Source: Aliarcobacter skirrowii CCUG 10374
GTDB lineage: Bacteria > Campylobacterota > Campylobacteria > Campylobacterales > Arcobacteraceae
Reading direction: 5' to 3'
DNA: 64,000 nt
Assembly: GCF_003544835.1 (NCBI RefSeq)
Contig: NZ_CP032099.1
Location: 1,550,001 to 1,614,000, forward strand
The notes beneath the pieces are model-generated. The model made no database searches and had not been told where the DNA came from. It saw nothing but the letters and a program-made list of their open reading frames with translations. Position numbers and translations under genes: made by a program. This document shows, one piece after another, positions 36,335 to 46,563 of this stretch (the stretch's first letter is position 1; each line of letters starts with the position of its first letter).

Positions 36335-36361
36335 TTTTGCTAAGCATAAAGCTTAGCAAAA
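36335..36361. terminator. Bidirectional terminator between mnmA and flavin-reductase gene
   Basis: A perfect 11-bp stem, TTTTGCTAAGC against GCTTAGCAAAA, with a 5-nt loop, exactly filling the gap between two convergent genes. Confidence 0.88.
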
Positions 36362-36925
36362 TTATAGATCTACCATAGCTTTAAAAGTAATTCCAGATCT
36401 TCCAATACTATCTATTTTTGTGTGATTTCTCTCATTGATTCTACTATCTTCAATAAATTGATAATCTATTTTTAAAATAACAGGTGTTGTATCCCCATCT
36501 ACTTTATATGTATCATAATAGCTACAAAAAAGTGCTGTTTGAGTTGAACTTATCATTGGTGGATAATCTTCTAACTCTTTTTTAACATCAATTTGAAACT
36601 TCTCTATTTCACTCTCACTTTTAGAAAGTGGTGTTGCACACTTTTGAACAAGTTCTACATTATCTTTATTTGGAAAACAAATAGTTGCTTTTTTTGTTTT
36701 AAGAATATTTGCTAAGCTATCTTTTAAACTTCCATCATCTTTTTTTCCAATTGCCACAATTACAAGTGCTGGATTTGTAGAGATTGGAATAAAATATGAA
36801 AAAGGTGCTGCATTTAAAACTCCATCATCTTCTGTAACAATCCATGCAATTGGTCTTGGAACTATACTTCCAGACATAATTTTATATCTATCTAAATCAT
36901 TTACATTTTTATAATCAAGTATCAT
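36362..36925 (-). CDS. Flavin-reductase-like FMN-binding split-barrel protein
   Basis: 187 residues of the flavoredoxin/DIM6-NTAB type. The N-terminal SGSIVPRPIAWIVTEDDG (about 18-35) and NAAPFSYFIPIS followed by LVIVAIGKKDDGSLKD are the FMN-phosphate binding region of this family. Members reduce flavins or act as oxidoreductases on unknown substrates, so the reaction is not assigned. It is 30 bp after the MFS gene and the last gene before the convergent terminator, so it is probably the end of the transcript arriving from the flagellar side. Confidence 0.78.
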   Translation of the reverse strand: MILDYKNVNDLDRYKIMSGSIVPRPIAWIVTEDDGVLNAAPFSYFIPISTNPALVIVAIGKKDDGSLKDSLANILKTKKATICFPNKDNVELVQKCATPLSKSESEIEKFQIDVKKELEDYPPMISSTQTALFCSYYDTYKVDGDTTPVILKIDYQFIEDSRINERNHTKIDSIGRSGITFKAMVDL

Positions 36926-36955
36926 AATAACCCTTTTGAAATTTTTGTTTACATT

Positions 36956-38143
36956 TTAGGATATTAATGCTTTTATCTTAGTATAGTAGAAAGCAAAAAA
37001 TATAAATGCAAATCCTAAACAGACTGTAATCACCGTAGTTGTTGTAATATGTGCCATAGAACCTATAAACAAAGTTGTTAAAACATTTGCAAACATAAAA
37101 AACATATCATTGTATGAAATAACTCTTCCTATATATTTTTTATCACAATAATTTTGTAAAAGAGCATAAGTGTATGACCATAAAAATGCCGTACTAAATC
37201 CTACAAAAAATAGTGCTATAAGCGATAGATAAAAATCACTTTGTGCAAAAGCCCAAACTATGATTGTAATACCTTGAAATGCAAGTAGATATTGAAGATT
37301 TGATTTATTTATAATCTTATTTAAAAATAGTGGTCCAATCATAAGAGCAACTGCTCTTACACTATTTGATAAACCAATTGCCAAAGGAACTGCAATTAAC
37401 TCTTTGTACTCATTTTTTGCCAATATTGTAATTAATGCATCATAAGATGTTAATCCAACACTTGCATGAAGAAAAATAAGATGTAAAATAATTTTGTTTT
37501 TTTTGATATATCTTAAACCATCAAGCATTAACTCTAAAATTTTCTCTTCAATTTTTTTATACTCTAAATTTATTTTAATTGGTAAAAAAACTATAAATGC
37601 TAATATAAAAATGATAACATCAATTAAAATAGCTGTTTTAACTCCATATAAATTTACAATAAATCCACTAGCAGCCATTCCAACTGCATATGTAAAAGAC
37701 CAAATAATTGATTGAATCTCATTTGCAGTTTGAAGCTCTTTTCCACTTGCCAATTTTGCTAAAAGTGACATTTCACTTGAAAAAAACATTGAAGCTGCAC
37801 TCATTCTTATAAATATAAATATTAAAAGTAACCACAAATCACTAGCATTTGAAATCAATAAAAAACAAGCTGTCATACAAAGTTCTATAAAAAGTAAGGT
37901 AACCATTAAAGGTTTAATTCTTACTCTATCAATAATTGCTCCACTAAAAGGAGCTATTAAAATTGCTGGTAAAAAATGCATAGCTGTAACAATAGCAATT
38001 GCAAGTTCACTTGAACCAAAATCAACAACCATTGTATATATTGCAACTGTTGAAAACCATGCACCAAATGATGCAATAAAATTAACCAAAGATAAACCTC
38101 TAATAATTGGATTATCTCTTAAAAAAGTAAAATAGTATTTCAA
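36956..38143 (-). CDS. MFS transporter, enterobactin-exporter-like
   Basis: 395 residues with about 12 membrane spans and no large soluble domains. The RDNPIIRGLSLVNFIASFGAWFS N-terminus and FSGAIIDRVRIKPLMV (the loop 2-3 motif G-x3-D-R-x-R/K, about 60-75) are typical of the major facilitator superfamily, subgroup of EntS/TetV-like drug or siderophore exporters. The substrate is unknown. It starts 27 bp after the flhA stop on the same strand with no terminator between, and so may be co-transcribed with the flagellar genes, though a role in motility is unlikely. Confidence 0.78.
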   Translation of the reverse strand: MKYYFTFLRDNPIIRGLSLVNFIASFGAWFSTVAIYTMVVDFGSSELAIAIVTAMHFLPAILIAPFSGAIIDRVRIKPLMVTLLFIELCMTACFLLISNASDLWLLLIFIFIRMSAASMFFSSEMSLLAKLASGKELQTANEIQSIIWSFTYAVGMAASGFIVNLYGVKTAILIDVIIFILAFIVFLPIKINLEYKKIEEKILELMLDGLRYIKKNKIILHLIFLHASVGLTSYDALITILAKNEYKELIAVPLAIGLSNSVRAVALMIGPLFLNKIINKSNLQYLLAFQGITIIVWAFAQSDFYLSLIALFFVGFSTAFLWSYTYALLQNYCDKKYIGRVISYNDMFFMFANVLTTLFIGSMAHITTTTVITVCLGFAFIFFAFYYTKIKALIS

Positions 38144-38170
38144 AGAATTCCTTAAAAAGTATAAAAAAGA

Positions 38171-40282
38171 TTAGAACTCTAAAGTTCCTTCAATAGCAAA
38201 ATTTGCTTTAGAATCAAGCTCTGCATGAGATAAAACTGGAATTACCATCCCAAATTTCTCATATATTTCTGAGACTCTTTTTCTTAAAACTGGATCAACA
38301 ACCATAGCTATTTTTGAGAAACCTTTTTTCTCAACACTATCAAGAAGCTGTTTTGTTTTTGTAACTAAGTTATTTATCTCAGCGATACTAAGCATTAATT
38401 GACTAGCTCCATGATTATCTTGAAGTTTACTAATAAAGTGTTGTTCAAGTTCTGGTTTAATTGTAACTATATGTAAAACTCCATCACTATCTTTATATTT
38501 TTGAGTAATAAGTCTATATAGTTTTGCTCTAACATGTTCTAGTAGAATCTCTGGTGCTTTTGTAAACTCAGCAATATCTGCAATTGCTTCAATGATTGTT
38601 AGCATATCAATAATTGGTATTTTTTCATGAAGTAAATCTTTACAAACTTTTAATAAACTTCCATAAGATGCAACTTTCATAGCCTCTTCTACAACAATTG
38701 GGAAATCTTTTTTCAATCTATCAATAATATCAACAATATCTTGTCTAGTTATAATATCTTCAGCATGTTTTCTAATAATTTCAGATATATGAGTTGAAAT
38801 AATTGTTGGAGCATCAACAACTGTAAAGCCTTTCATTAAAGCCTCTTCTTTTAACTCTTTTGCTATCCAAATTGCATCTAAATTAAATACAGGCTCTTTA
38901 ACTTTTATACCATCTAACTTCTCATTTGCTAATCCACCCATTGCTAAAAGTTTATCAACTTCAATTCTTCCTTTTACAATTGGTATTCTTTTTAGATAAA
39001 ACTGATACTCATTTGCTCCAAGATTTGTATCATCTGAGATTCTTATTTGAGGAATTATAAATCCAAGCTCACTAGCAATATTTTTTCTAATTGCTTTTAT
39101 CTTATCAAGAAGCTCAGAGTTTCCTTGAACAAGTTGTAGAAGTCTAATTCCAAGCTTCAACTCTAAAACTTCAAGCTTCATAACTGTTTCAATACTTTGA
39201 CTCTCATCAATAGCAGCCTCTTTTCTTTTCTGCTCTTTAAGCTCAGCTGGTTGTTCAATTTTTTTAGCAACTGGAGCTTTAAACATTCTGGTTACAATAT
39301 TATCATCACCTCTATCAATCATTATAATTGTATAACCTAAAGCTATTAATAAAATTCCCATAAAAGATAAAATACCTGTAGGAAAACCTGGAACTAATGA
39401 GAAAAGAATAAGCCCAATACCAACTAAAATTAGAGATTTTGTATCTTTCATTAATTGGTTTACAGCTCTTGTTGCAAATCTCTCTTCATCTGTATTTGAT
39501 CTTGTTATTATAATAGCAGTTGCAGTTGATGTTAAAAGTGCTGGAATTTGGCTTACAAGACCATCACCAATTGTTAAAATTGTATAAATATTTGCAGCAT
39601 CTCCTGCACTTAAACCATGTTGGAAAATTCCAATTAAAAGACCACCAATAATATTTACAATTGTAATTATAATACCAGCAATAGCATCACCTTTTACAAA
39701 CTTAGAAGATCCATCCATAGCCCCATAAAAGTTTGCTTCTGTTATAAGTGCTTTTCTTCTAATTTGAGCCTCTTTATCATCAATAAATCCAGCATTTAAA
39801 TCAGCATCAATAGCCATTTGCTTACCAGGCATTGAATCAAGTGTAAATCTAGCAGTAACCTCAGCAACCCTTGTTGCTCCTTTTGTTACAACCATAAAGT
39901 TTATTAAAACTAATATTATAAATATTACAATTCCAATAACCATATTTCCACCAACAACAAACTCACCAAATGCACTAATTATTGTACTAACGGCTTCAGG
40001 ACCATTATGACCTTCACTTAAAATTGATCTTGTTGTTGCAATACTAAGTGCAAGTCTGAAAATAACAAGTATTAATAAAAGTGTTGGAAAAGTTGTTAAA
40101 TCAGCTGGTTTTTGAATATATAAAGATATTAAAAGTATAAGAAATGACAAAGCTAAAGATAGTGATATAAAAAAGTCAATAGCAGTTTGACTTAAAGGTA
40201 CAATTATAATTGCAAGCATTGATAAAAACAATGCTACTGCAATTAAATCCCTAGAGAATAAATTTTTAAGACTAAATTTCAT
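38171..40282 (-). CDS. flhA: Flagellar export gate protein FlhA
   Basis: Core of the type III export gate in the basal body. 703 residues: eight membrane spans in the first 330, including the conserved cytoplasmic FHIPEP-type loop region with VVTKGATRVAEVTARFTLDSMPGKQMAID (about 130-158) and DGLVSQIPALL (about 238-248), followed by a soluble export-substrate-docking domain of about 360 residues. Length and layout are normal. It is the last flagellar gene of the cluster in transcription order, 20 bp after flgL. Confidence 0.96.
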   Translation of the reverse strand: MKFSLKNLFSRDLIAVALFLSMLAIIIVPLSQTAIDFFISLSLALSFLILLISLYIQKPADLTTFPTLLLILVIFRLALSIATTRSILSEGHNGPEAVSTIISAFGEFVVGGNMVIGIVIFIILVLINFMVVTKGATRVAEVTARFTLDSMPGKQMAIDADLNAGFIDDKEAQIRRKALITEANFYGAMDGSSKFVKGDAIAGIIITIVNIIGGLLIGIFQHGLSAGDAANIYTILTIGDGLVSQIPALLTSTATAIIITRSNTDEERFATRAVNQLMKDTKSLILVGIGLILFSLVPGFPTGILSFMGILLIALGYTIIMIDRGDDNIVTRMFKAPVAKKIEQPAELKEQKRKEAAIDESQSIETVMKLEVLELKLGIRLLQLVQGNSELLDKIKAIRKNIASELGFIIPQIRISDDTNLGANEYQFYLKRIPIVKGRIEVDKLLAMGGLANEKLDGIKVKEPVFNLDAIWIAKELKEEALMKGFTVVDAPTIISTHISEIIRKHAEDIITRQDIVDIIDRLKKDFPIVVEEAMKVASYGSLLKVCKDLLHEKIPIIDMLTIIEAIADIAEFTKAPEILLEHVRAKLYRLITQKYKDSDGVLHIVTIKPELEQHFISKLQDNHGASQLMLSIAEINNLVTKTKQLLDSVEKKGFSKIAMVVDPVLRKRVSEIYEKFGMVIPVLSHAELDSKANFAIEGTLEF

Positions 40283-40302
40283 ATATCACTAAATTAGCTA
40301 AC

Positions 40303-41454
40303 TTATCTCATAAAATTAACTAAAGATAATTCAAATGTTTTATTTACCGTTGAATACATAGCTGTATATGAAATTTCTAAAGACTTTAGTTGCATAGCAA
40401 CATCTGTTAAATTTGAACTACCAAGTTCCGTATCTACAATATTAAGTTGAACAATTTTTGAACTTAACCTATCCAAAGCAGTTTCAAAAGTTTTATTTCT
40501 ACCACCCAAATCTGCATGTGCTATAACTGCTGAATCAATCACTTTTTTTATATCATCAACTGCTTGAGAGATTCCCTCTCTTCTAAAAGCATAGTTAGCA
40601 GCTTCATCAGCTGGAAATGCTGGATTTCCTAAATCATCTAATCCTCTTAAACTTTTAATAGCATCATCTAACATATCAAAAGTGCTTCTTCTTGCATCAA
40701 ATCTAATACCATCACCTAAAGCTGTTAAATCTACACTATATTCAGAAGCTGGTGGAACTGGTGGAACTGCTGTTAAAACCTCTTTTGAACCATCCCATCT
40801 AGTCTTTTCAATTTGATTTGTTGCTGTATCTAAAACCCACTCATTTCCATCTTGATCAACAATTTTATCGCCATCTTTAAATGTTAATGTTCCATTTGCA
40901 TAAGCTGTATTAGCAACAAAAGTTAAAATATCAATACCATTAACTCCTCTTTGATGATACGAACCATCATCTACTGCCATTTTTCTCAATTGTGAATCTC
41001 CATGGTATGTTACTTTTCCATTTGTATCCATTGAGAAAGGTTTAACAGAAGCATCACTTCCAGCAAATAGATATTGACCCTCTGTTTGAGTATTTCCTAA
41101 ATCCATTAAGCTTTGTTTATAACCAACTAATTGTTGAGCAATTGCTTCTAATCCTTCAACTCCTGTTGTTGAAGTATTTGCTTTAATAAGCTCCGCATTT
41201 ATTTTATCCATTATTTTTTTGATTTCATTTATAGTACTATCTGAATTATCGTTTAAAACTTTTGCTCTATTTAACTGATTAACTATACCCTCGTTTAATC
41301 TTATTTGATCTTGAGTATGAACCAATCTTCCAAAAGTAACAGAGTCATCACTTCCATATTGAAGCTGTTTTCCACTCATTTGAAAATTTAATTTTGCTTG
41401 ATATTTATCTAAATTTCCTAATCTATATGTTGTTGAATCTATACCAGATATCAT
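40303..41454 (-). CDS. flgL: Hook-filament junction protein FlgL (HAP3)
   Basis: 383 residues, secreted axial component between hook and filament. The N-terminal helix region ends with QLQYGSDDSVTFGRLVHTQDQIR and the GYKQSLMDLGNTQTEGQYLFAGSDASVKPF segment (about 115-144) is typical of FlgL; the C-terminal flagellin-like helix has TDVAMQLKSLEISYTAMYSTVNKTF. No signal peptide, as expected for type III export. Its start overlaps the fliI stop by 4 bp. Confidence 0.88.
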   Translation of the reverse strand: MISGIDSTTYRLGNLDKYQAKLNFQMSGKQLQYGSDDSVTFGRLVHTQDQIRLNEGIVNQLNRAKVLNDNSDSTINEIKKIMDKINAELIKANTSTTGVEGLEAIAQQLVGYKQSLMDLGNTQTEGQYLFAGSDASVKPFSMDTNGKVTYHGDSQLRKMAVDDGSYHQRGVNGIDILTFVANTAYANGTLTFKDGDKIVDQDGNEWVLDTATNQIEKTRWDGSKEVLTAVPPVPPASEYSVDLTALGDGIRFDARRSTFDMLDDAIKSLRGLDDLGNPAFPADEAANYAFRREGISQAVDDIKKVIDSAVIAHADLGGRNKTFETALDRLSSKIVQLNIVDTELGSSNLTDVAMQLKSLEISYTAMYSTVNKTFELSLVNFMR

Positions 41455-42758
41455 AATAACACCTTTTTTAAATTTTCGACAATCTCATCAAAAGAGTATT
41501 TTTCTAAAGTTCCTTGAGTAAGAAACTCTCTTGCTTTTTCTCTTTTTGATATTGCGTTGTCAAGTTCTAAATCAGCACCTTTTTTATATGCACCAACTCT
41601 AATTAAAACTTCGTTCTCTTTTATAAGAGATAATACTCTTTTTAACTTTAAAAAATCATTATAATGATCTTTTGTAACTACCTTGTCTATAACCCTAGAG
41701 GCTGATTTTAGTATATTTATTGGTGGATAAAATCCCTGCTCTGTTAAATCTCTTGTTAATACAATATGTCCATCTAAAATAGATCTACTTTGATCTGCAA
41801 TTGGATCATTCATATCATCTCCATCAACTAAAACAGTAAAAAAAGCTGTAATTGAGCCTTTACTACTATTTCCAGCTCTCTCCATAAGTTGTGGTAAAAG
41901 TGCAAAAACAGATGGTGGATAACCACGACTTACAGGTGGTTCTCCAGTGCTAAGTCCTATCTCTCTTTGAGCCATAGCAAATCTTGTTACACTATCCATC
42001 ATAAGTAGAACATCATGACCTTTGTCTCTAAAATATTCTGCAATTGCCATAGCTGTAAATGCACCATATTTTCTCATCAAAGCTGACTCATCTGAAGTTG
42101 CAGTTACAATAACAGTATTTTCTAAATCATTATCTAAATTATAGTGAATAAATTCAGGTATCTCTCTACCCCTTTCACCAATTAATGCTATTACTTTAAT
42201 TGTAGCTTCACACCCTTTTACAATCATCCCCATAAGTGTAGATTTTCCAACTCCTGAACCTGCAAAAATACCAACTTTTTGACCTTTTCCACAAGTTAGC
42301 ATTGAGTCAATTGCTTTAACGCCTGTTGCAAATTTTTTATCTATAATTCCTCTCTCAAGTGGAGATATACTCTCTTTATTTATAGGGCAACTTGTATCAA
42401 TATCTCTTATTTTTCCCTTATCATCAATAGGTTCACCCAAAGCATTTACAACTCTTCCTAAAAGTCCATTACCACACTTTATGTTAAGTCCATCTCTTTG
42501 TAAAAAAACCTTATCGTTTACTCTAAATCCATCAACAAATGAAAAAGGAACTACAATAAATGAGCTAGCATTTAACACTGTAACCATTCCTAAAACAGAA
42601 TAAAGTTTTTGTTCTGATTCAATTCTTACAATATCACCAACAGCAACATCAAGCCCAGTTGCACTAAGTGTTATTGAAGAGATATTTGTAACTCTTCCAA
42701 AAGCAATATTTAAGTTTGATGAATCGATTTGATTTAATATATCATCTAAATTATTCAA
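41451..42758 (-). CDS. fliI: Flagellum-specific export ATPase FliI
   Basis: Hexameric ATPase energising flagellar export, related to F1-beta. 435 residues. Walker A GIFAGSGVGKST is at about 165-176, the family signature PVSRGYPPSVFALLPQLMERAG (a run given here by its ends PVSRGYP and LMERAG) at about 280-300, the Walker B LLMMDSVTRFAMAQRE near 255, and DGHIVLTR near 330. A small C-terminal helical domain follows. It overlaps both neighbours by 4 bp. Confidence 0.96.
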   Translation of the reverse strand: MNNLDDILNQIDSSNLNIAFGRVTNISSITLSATGLDVAVGDIVRIESEQKLYSVLGMVTVLNASSFIVVPFSFVDGFRVNDKVFLQRDGLNIKCGNGLLGRVVNALGEPIDDKGKIRDIDTSCPINKESISPLERGIIDKKFATGVKAIDSMLTCGKGQKVGIFAGSGVGKSTLMGMIVKGCEATIKVIALIGERGREIPEFIHYNLDNDLENTVIVTATSDESALMRKYGAFTAMAIAEYFRDKGHDVLLMMDSVTRFAMAQREIGLSTGEPPVSRGYPPSVFALLPQLMERAGNSSKGSITAFFTVLVDGDDMNDPIADQSRSILDGHIVLTRDLTEQGFYPPINILKSASRVIDKVVTKDHYNDFLKLKRVLSLIKENEVLIRVGAYKKGADLELDNAISKREKAREFLTQGTLEKYSFDEIVENLKKVLL

Positions 42759-44755
42759 TTCATACTCTCACACATTGTTTTATATAAATTATCATCTAAT
42801 TTTATATCCTTACACTTTTGTAAAAATTCAAATCTATTTTCATTATCTTTAAGCTCTTGATATAAATTTGCAAGTTCATAATAAATTCTAACTTCATCCT
42901 CTTTTTTTATATTTCTTGTGTGTAAAAGGGCATCTTTGAGATTTTTTACAGCAAGTTCATAGTTTTTACTATCTTTTGCTATTTTTGCTAACTCTAGTTC
43001 TACAACTGGTGAATATACAAAAACTTTAAAACTATTTTGAAAATTATTTAAATCCTCAAGAGTTTTATTAGCGGATTCTTCATCTTTTATCTTCTTTAAA
43101 TACATATATAAATCATAATAAAAATCTATAATCATAGGATTTTCTAAATTTGCTTCAACAACTGAATTATTTTTTAAATTGTCTTTTAAAAATCTATCAA
43201 AAAGAACAAAATCATTTTTCTCTTTTAAAACCTGATATTTAGTAAAGAATTCATCCTTTAAAAGCTCAATATTTTTACTATTAGAGATTTTTGAAGAGTA
43301 ATAAACAGCATCATCAATCTTCCCTATTCCAAAAGCAATATTCTCTAAAACAAAATATATATTTTCATCTTTTGTCTCTTTTAAAATATCTTTTAACTGT
43401 TCATAAGTTTGTTCATCAGGTTTCTCTTGGATACAAGCTATTAAACCATTTTTCAAAAGTTCATCATTTAAAATTTGTACAAATATATCTCTTTTTGTAT
43501 CTTTTAATAAGTTTCTTAATTTCTCACACTCTTTTTTTGCAATATAATCTTTGATTAGCTCAAGATAAGCAATATCTATCATATTTTCAAGATTATTTAT
43601 ATCGAATCTTTTTTGTATCGATTTTGGAATTTTTTTATAAATATCTTTACCTCTTACTATATCTTCATATTTTTTGTCATCGCTATAGTTTAAAAACTCT
43701 TGCAATATAGCTTTTTGTTGCATTGTCTCATCTTGAACATATTCATGTGAAATTTCAGTTGGCTCAATCTCTCTTTTTCTCATTTTTATCTCATCATAAT
43801 AGATTTTTGAATCTTTATATAAAGGATCCTCCTTATTTCCATCTACTAAACTTTTTAATAAAGCTTTTGCAATACTCAAAGATGTTGTATCGCCTCTTTT
43901 ATATAAATTAAGATAAATATTTGCTAACTTATATTTAGTTTTATTCAAAATATCACTATTTTTAGAATTGAGAATAATATCTTTTAAAATTTTTATACCC
44001 AAATCATCCATTCCAAGCTTAAAAAGCATATCAGCTCTTTTATTTGCTAATATAAAATCATTTGAATAAAAAGATGGTGTTAGATTTAAAATTTGCTCCA
44101 TGGCACTTCTTGCTTCTTCTGTTTTACCAGCTAGCAAATAGACGTCAAAAAGTTCATTTGCAATATTTGAAGCCTCATTTCTATCACTTGTTAAATTTAA
44201 AGCCTCATATAAAACTTTTTCAGCATTTTGATAATTTTTCTGATATCTATATATTTTTGATTGAGAAATTTTACCTCTTATTTTAGCTTTTTGAGTATCA
44301 AATATATCTACTAAAGTTTTTGAATAATACTTAGCTTCATCAATCTTGTTTATTGAAAGTTTTAATTCAACTAAAAGCAAGTATGCTTGAAGTAGATTCT
44401 CTTGATTTACAGTTCCATCATTTACAGCTTTTTCTAACTCATTTGTTGCATCATTTAATATCTTCTTTGATTGAAACTTTAAAACTAACTCTGAATATAG
44501 AAGCAAAATATCTGTTTTTAAAATAGATATTTTATTACTATTTTTTATCTCTTCAATTTTTTCAAAAGCCTCTTTTGGTTTTCCTTCATAATAAAGCTCT
44601 CTAGCTTCATCAATTCCATCAAGAGTTGATAAAATTTGCTCTTTTGTTGATTCTGGTATTTGTTTACCTTGAGAACCTATAAAACTATAATAAAAATCTC
44701 TACTATTTGCATCTAAAAAGTTAATAAGCAATAGAAAAATAAAAAAAACTCTCAA
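42755..44755 (-). CDS. Periplasmic TPR-repeat protein of the flagellar cluster
   Basis: 666 residues. A signal peptide is likely (RVFFIFLLLINFLDA, 2-16), so the protein is secreted by Sec. The remainder is almost entirely helical with many TPR-like pairs, for example YSKTLVDIFDTQKAKIRGKI, YQKNYQNAEKVLYEALNL and LAGKTEEARSAMEQILNL between about 140 and 225. No enzyme motif. Size, export and position between flhB and fliI make it a candidate for the motor-associated PflA-type TPR scaffold known in Campylobacter, but I cannot show homology. It overlaps fliI by 4 bp. Confidence 0.65.
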   Translation of the reverse strand: MRVFFIFLLLINFLDANSRDFYYSFIGSQGKQIPESTKEQILSTLDGIDEARELYYEGKPKEAFEKIEEIKNSNKISILKTDILLLYSELVLKFQSKKILNDATNELEKAVNDGTVNQENLLQAYLLLVELKLSINKIDEAKYYSKTLVDIFDTQKAKIRGKISQSKIYRYQKNYQNAEKVLYEALNLTSDRNEASNIANELFDVYLLAGKTEEARSAMEQILNLTPSFYSNDFILANKRADMLFKLGMDDLGIKILKDIILNSKNSDILNKTKYKLANIYLNLYKRGDTTSLSIAKALLKSLVDGNKEDPLYKDSKIYYDEIKMRKREIEPTEISHEYVQDETMQQKAILQEFLNYSDDKKYEDIVRGKDIYKKIPKSIQKRFDINNLENMIDIAYLELIKDYIAKKECEKLRNLLKDTKRDIFVQILNDELLKNGLIACIQEKPDEQTYEQLKDILKETKDENIYFVLENIAFGIGKIDDAVYYSSKISNSKNIELLKDEFFTKYQVLKEKNDFVLFDRFLKDNLKNNSVVEANLENPMIIDFYYDLYMYLKKIKDEESANKTLEDLNNFQNSFKVFVYSPVVELELAKIAKDSKNYELAVKNLKDALLHTRNIKKEDEVRIYYELANLYQELKDNENRFEFLQKCKDIKLDDNLYKTMCESMN

Positions 44756-44758
44756 ATT

Positions 44759-45805
44759 TTACCTTCTCTTCTTTAAATCATAAATGTATGTGAAAATTTC
44801 TGCAACAGCCTTATAAAACTCATTTGGAACCTCTCTATCCAAATCAATTTGATCATATAAAGCTCTTGCCAATGCTGGATTTTCAACTATTGTAATACTA
44901 TTCTCTTTTGCTACCTCTTTTATTCTAAGAGCTAAAAAATCTATCCCTTTTGCAATAACAATTGGAGCTTGATTTTTACTACTATCATACTTTAATGCAA
45001 CAGCATAGTGTGTTGGATTTGTTATTACAACATCAGCCTCAGGAACACTACTCATCATTCTTTTTTGAGCCATTTGCATCTGAATTCTTCGTATTCTTCC
45101 TTTAACTTGAGGATCTCCCTCCATATTCTTATACTCATCTTTAATCTCTTGCTTACTCATTCTTAAAGATTTTATATAATAGTGCTTAGAAAAATAAAAA
45201 TCTATTATAGCAAATATTATGATAATAAAAAGAATTGTAAAGATAAATATAATTGATAACTCAATAATTATATCTATGGTAGCATTAAGTTCTTTATCCA
45301 TCATTCCTAAAAAATCTTCATATGTTAAAGCAAACAAAACAAACATTACAATTACAATTATTGTTAATTTTAGTGTTAATTTTAATGCCTCTAATGCTTT
45401 TTTTAGACTAAAAACATTTTGCATACCTTTAATTGGATCTAACTTTTGTAAATCAAATTTTAGAGGAGTTGATAAGAAACCAAACTGCATCCAATTTCCT
45501 ACTAATGCTATTACAAAGATAAATAAAAAAATAGGCATTAATGCTTTCATTAAAGTCATTGATACTGCATAGGTAATTGTAAAATAAGTTGCGCTTGTTA
45601 ACTCTTCAGTCATAAATCCATAAATATACTTCATTGTATTTTTTATTTCAAAAAAGAGATGATCTGAAAAAAAAATTAGATAAATTGAGCCCAAAGTTAA
45701 TACAGCAGCCCCAACTACCTCTATAGATTTACCAACATTACCTTCATTTCTGGCATCTTCTAATTTTTTGGATGTGGGTTCTTCAGTTTTTTCATCATCA
45801 GCCAT
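44759..45805 (-). CDS. flhB: Flagellar export gate and substrate-switch protein FlhB
   Basis: 348 residues. The N-terminus KTEEPTSKKLEDARNEG is the FlhB/SctU signature, four membrane spans occupy about 30-210, and the self-cleaving NPTH motif lies in VVITNPTHYAVALKYD at about 260-275. Autocleavage there switches export from hook to filament proteins. Length is normal. It is co-transcribed with fliR (8-bp gap) and the following TPR protein (3-bp gap). Confidence 0.96.
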   Translation of the reverse strand: MADDEKTEEPTSKKLEDARNEGNVGKSIEVVGAAVLTLGSIYLIFFSDHLFFEIKNTMKYIYGFMTEELTSATYFTITYAVSMTLMKALMPIFLFIFVIALVGNWMQFGFLSTPLKFDLQKLDPIKGMQNVFSLKKALEALKLTLKLTIIVIVMFVLFALTYEDFLGMMDKELNATIDIIIELSIIFIFTILFIIIIFAIIDFYFSKHYYIKSLRMSKQEIKDEYKNMEGDPQVKGRIRRIQMQMAQKRMMSSVPEADVVITNPTHYAVALKYDSSKNQAPIVIAKGIDFLALRIKEVAKENSITIVENPALARALYDQIDLDREVPNEFYKAVAEIFTYIYDLKKRR

Positions 45806-45813
45806 AAAAATCC

Positions 45814-46563
45814 TTATTCAAACTTATCAATAAAATAGTTTACAAATGCCTCATTTAAAACTTCTAAACCAAATATCAAAAATATAAATATTAAAGCAAA
45901 TTTTAACTGAAATGTAATAATAAATGGTGAAAATGCTGGCATTGATTTTGTACCATATCCATAATATACATCCATAATAAATCCAATAAAAAATAGTGGA
46001 AAAGCAAAAATAAATGCAAAAGCAAACATTCTTGAGATTTCACTAATAGCTATCTCTATTCCATTAAAACTAAAAATATTAAAAGCCCCTAAATGAACCA
46101 TTGAAAAACTTTTTGCTAACATTACAAGAGTAGATTCGTAAAGTCCAGCTTGAAAAAAAACCATTAATGCTATCCAAAAAAGAAGTTTTGAAACCAAACC
46201 CTCTTGAGAGCCAGTTGCTGGATCAAACATCATAGCCATAGAAAGTGCAGTTGCATATCCTACAAACTCTCCAATAATTCTAACAGCTGAAAACATAACA
46301 TTAAATAGCATTGCAGCTATAAATCCTAAACTAATCTCTGTTAAAAGAGCTAGAATAAAATTTGTCTCATCTATATACTCAAACTCACCAACAAAAGGAA
46401 ATAGAAAAATTACTAAATAGAATGCAAATGCTACTCTTATTGTTACACTAATAGCAGCATGTCCAAAAACTGGCATAAAAGCAACAAAAGATGCAACTCT
46501 TGCAAAAAGTAATAAAAATTTAAAAACTACAGCAGAGTTTAATAAAGAGAAAAATTCTTCCAT
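45814..46563 (-). CDS. fliR: Flagellar export gate protein FliR
   Basis: 249 residues with six or more membrane spans. The LLFARVASFVAFMPVFG N-terminus, FVGYATALSMAMMFDPATG (about 98-116) and LFWIALMVFFQAGLYESTL segments are typical of FliR/SctT. No flhB fusion. It overlaps fliK by one base. FliR forms the gate with FliP and FliQ, whose genes are not in this window. In Campylobacter jejuni, as I recall, fliR sits beside the acidic-protein/ABC ATPase genes found here at 0.6-2.1 kb. Confidence 0.93.
   Translation of the reverse strand: MEEFFSLLNSAVVFKFLLLFARVASFVAFMPVFGHAAISVTIRVAFAFYLVIFLFPFVGEFEYIDETNFILALLTEISLGFIAAMLFNVMFSAVRIIGEFVGYATALSMAMMFDPATGSQEGLVSKLLFWIALMVFFQAGLYESTLVMLAKSFSMVHLGAFNIFSFNGIEIAISEISRMFAFAFIFAFPLFFIGFIMDVYYGYGTKSMPAFSPFIITFQLKFALIFIFLIFGLEVLNEAFVNYFIDKFE

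Noticed and set aside
36956-38143. MFS transporter as a flagellar gene
   Set aside because: It follows flhA by 27 bp on the same strand, but nothing in its sequence links it to motility; co-transcription may be incidental.
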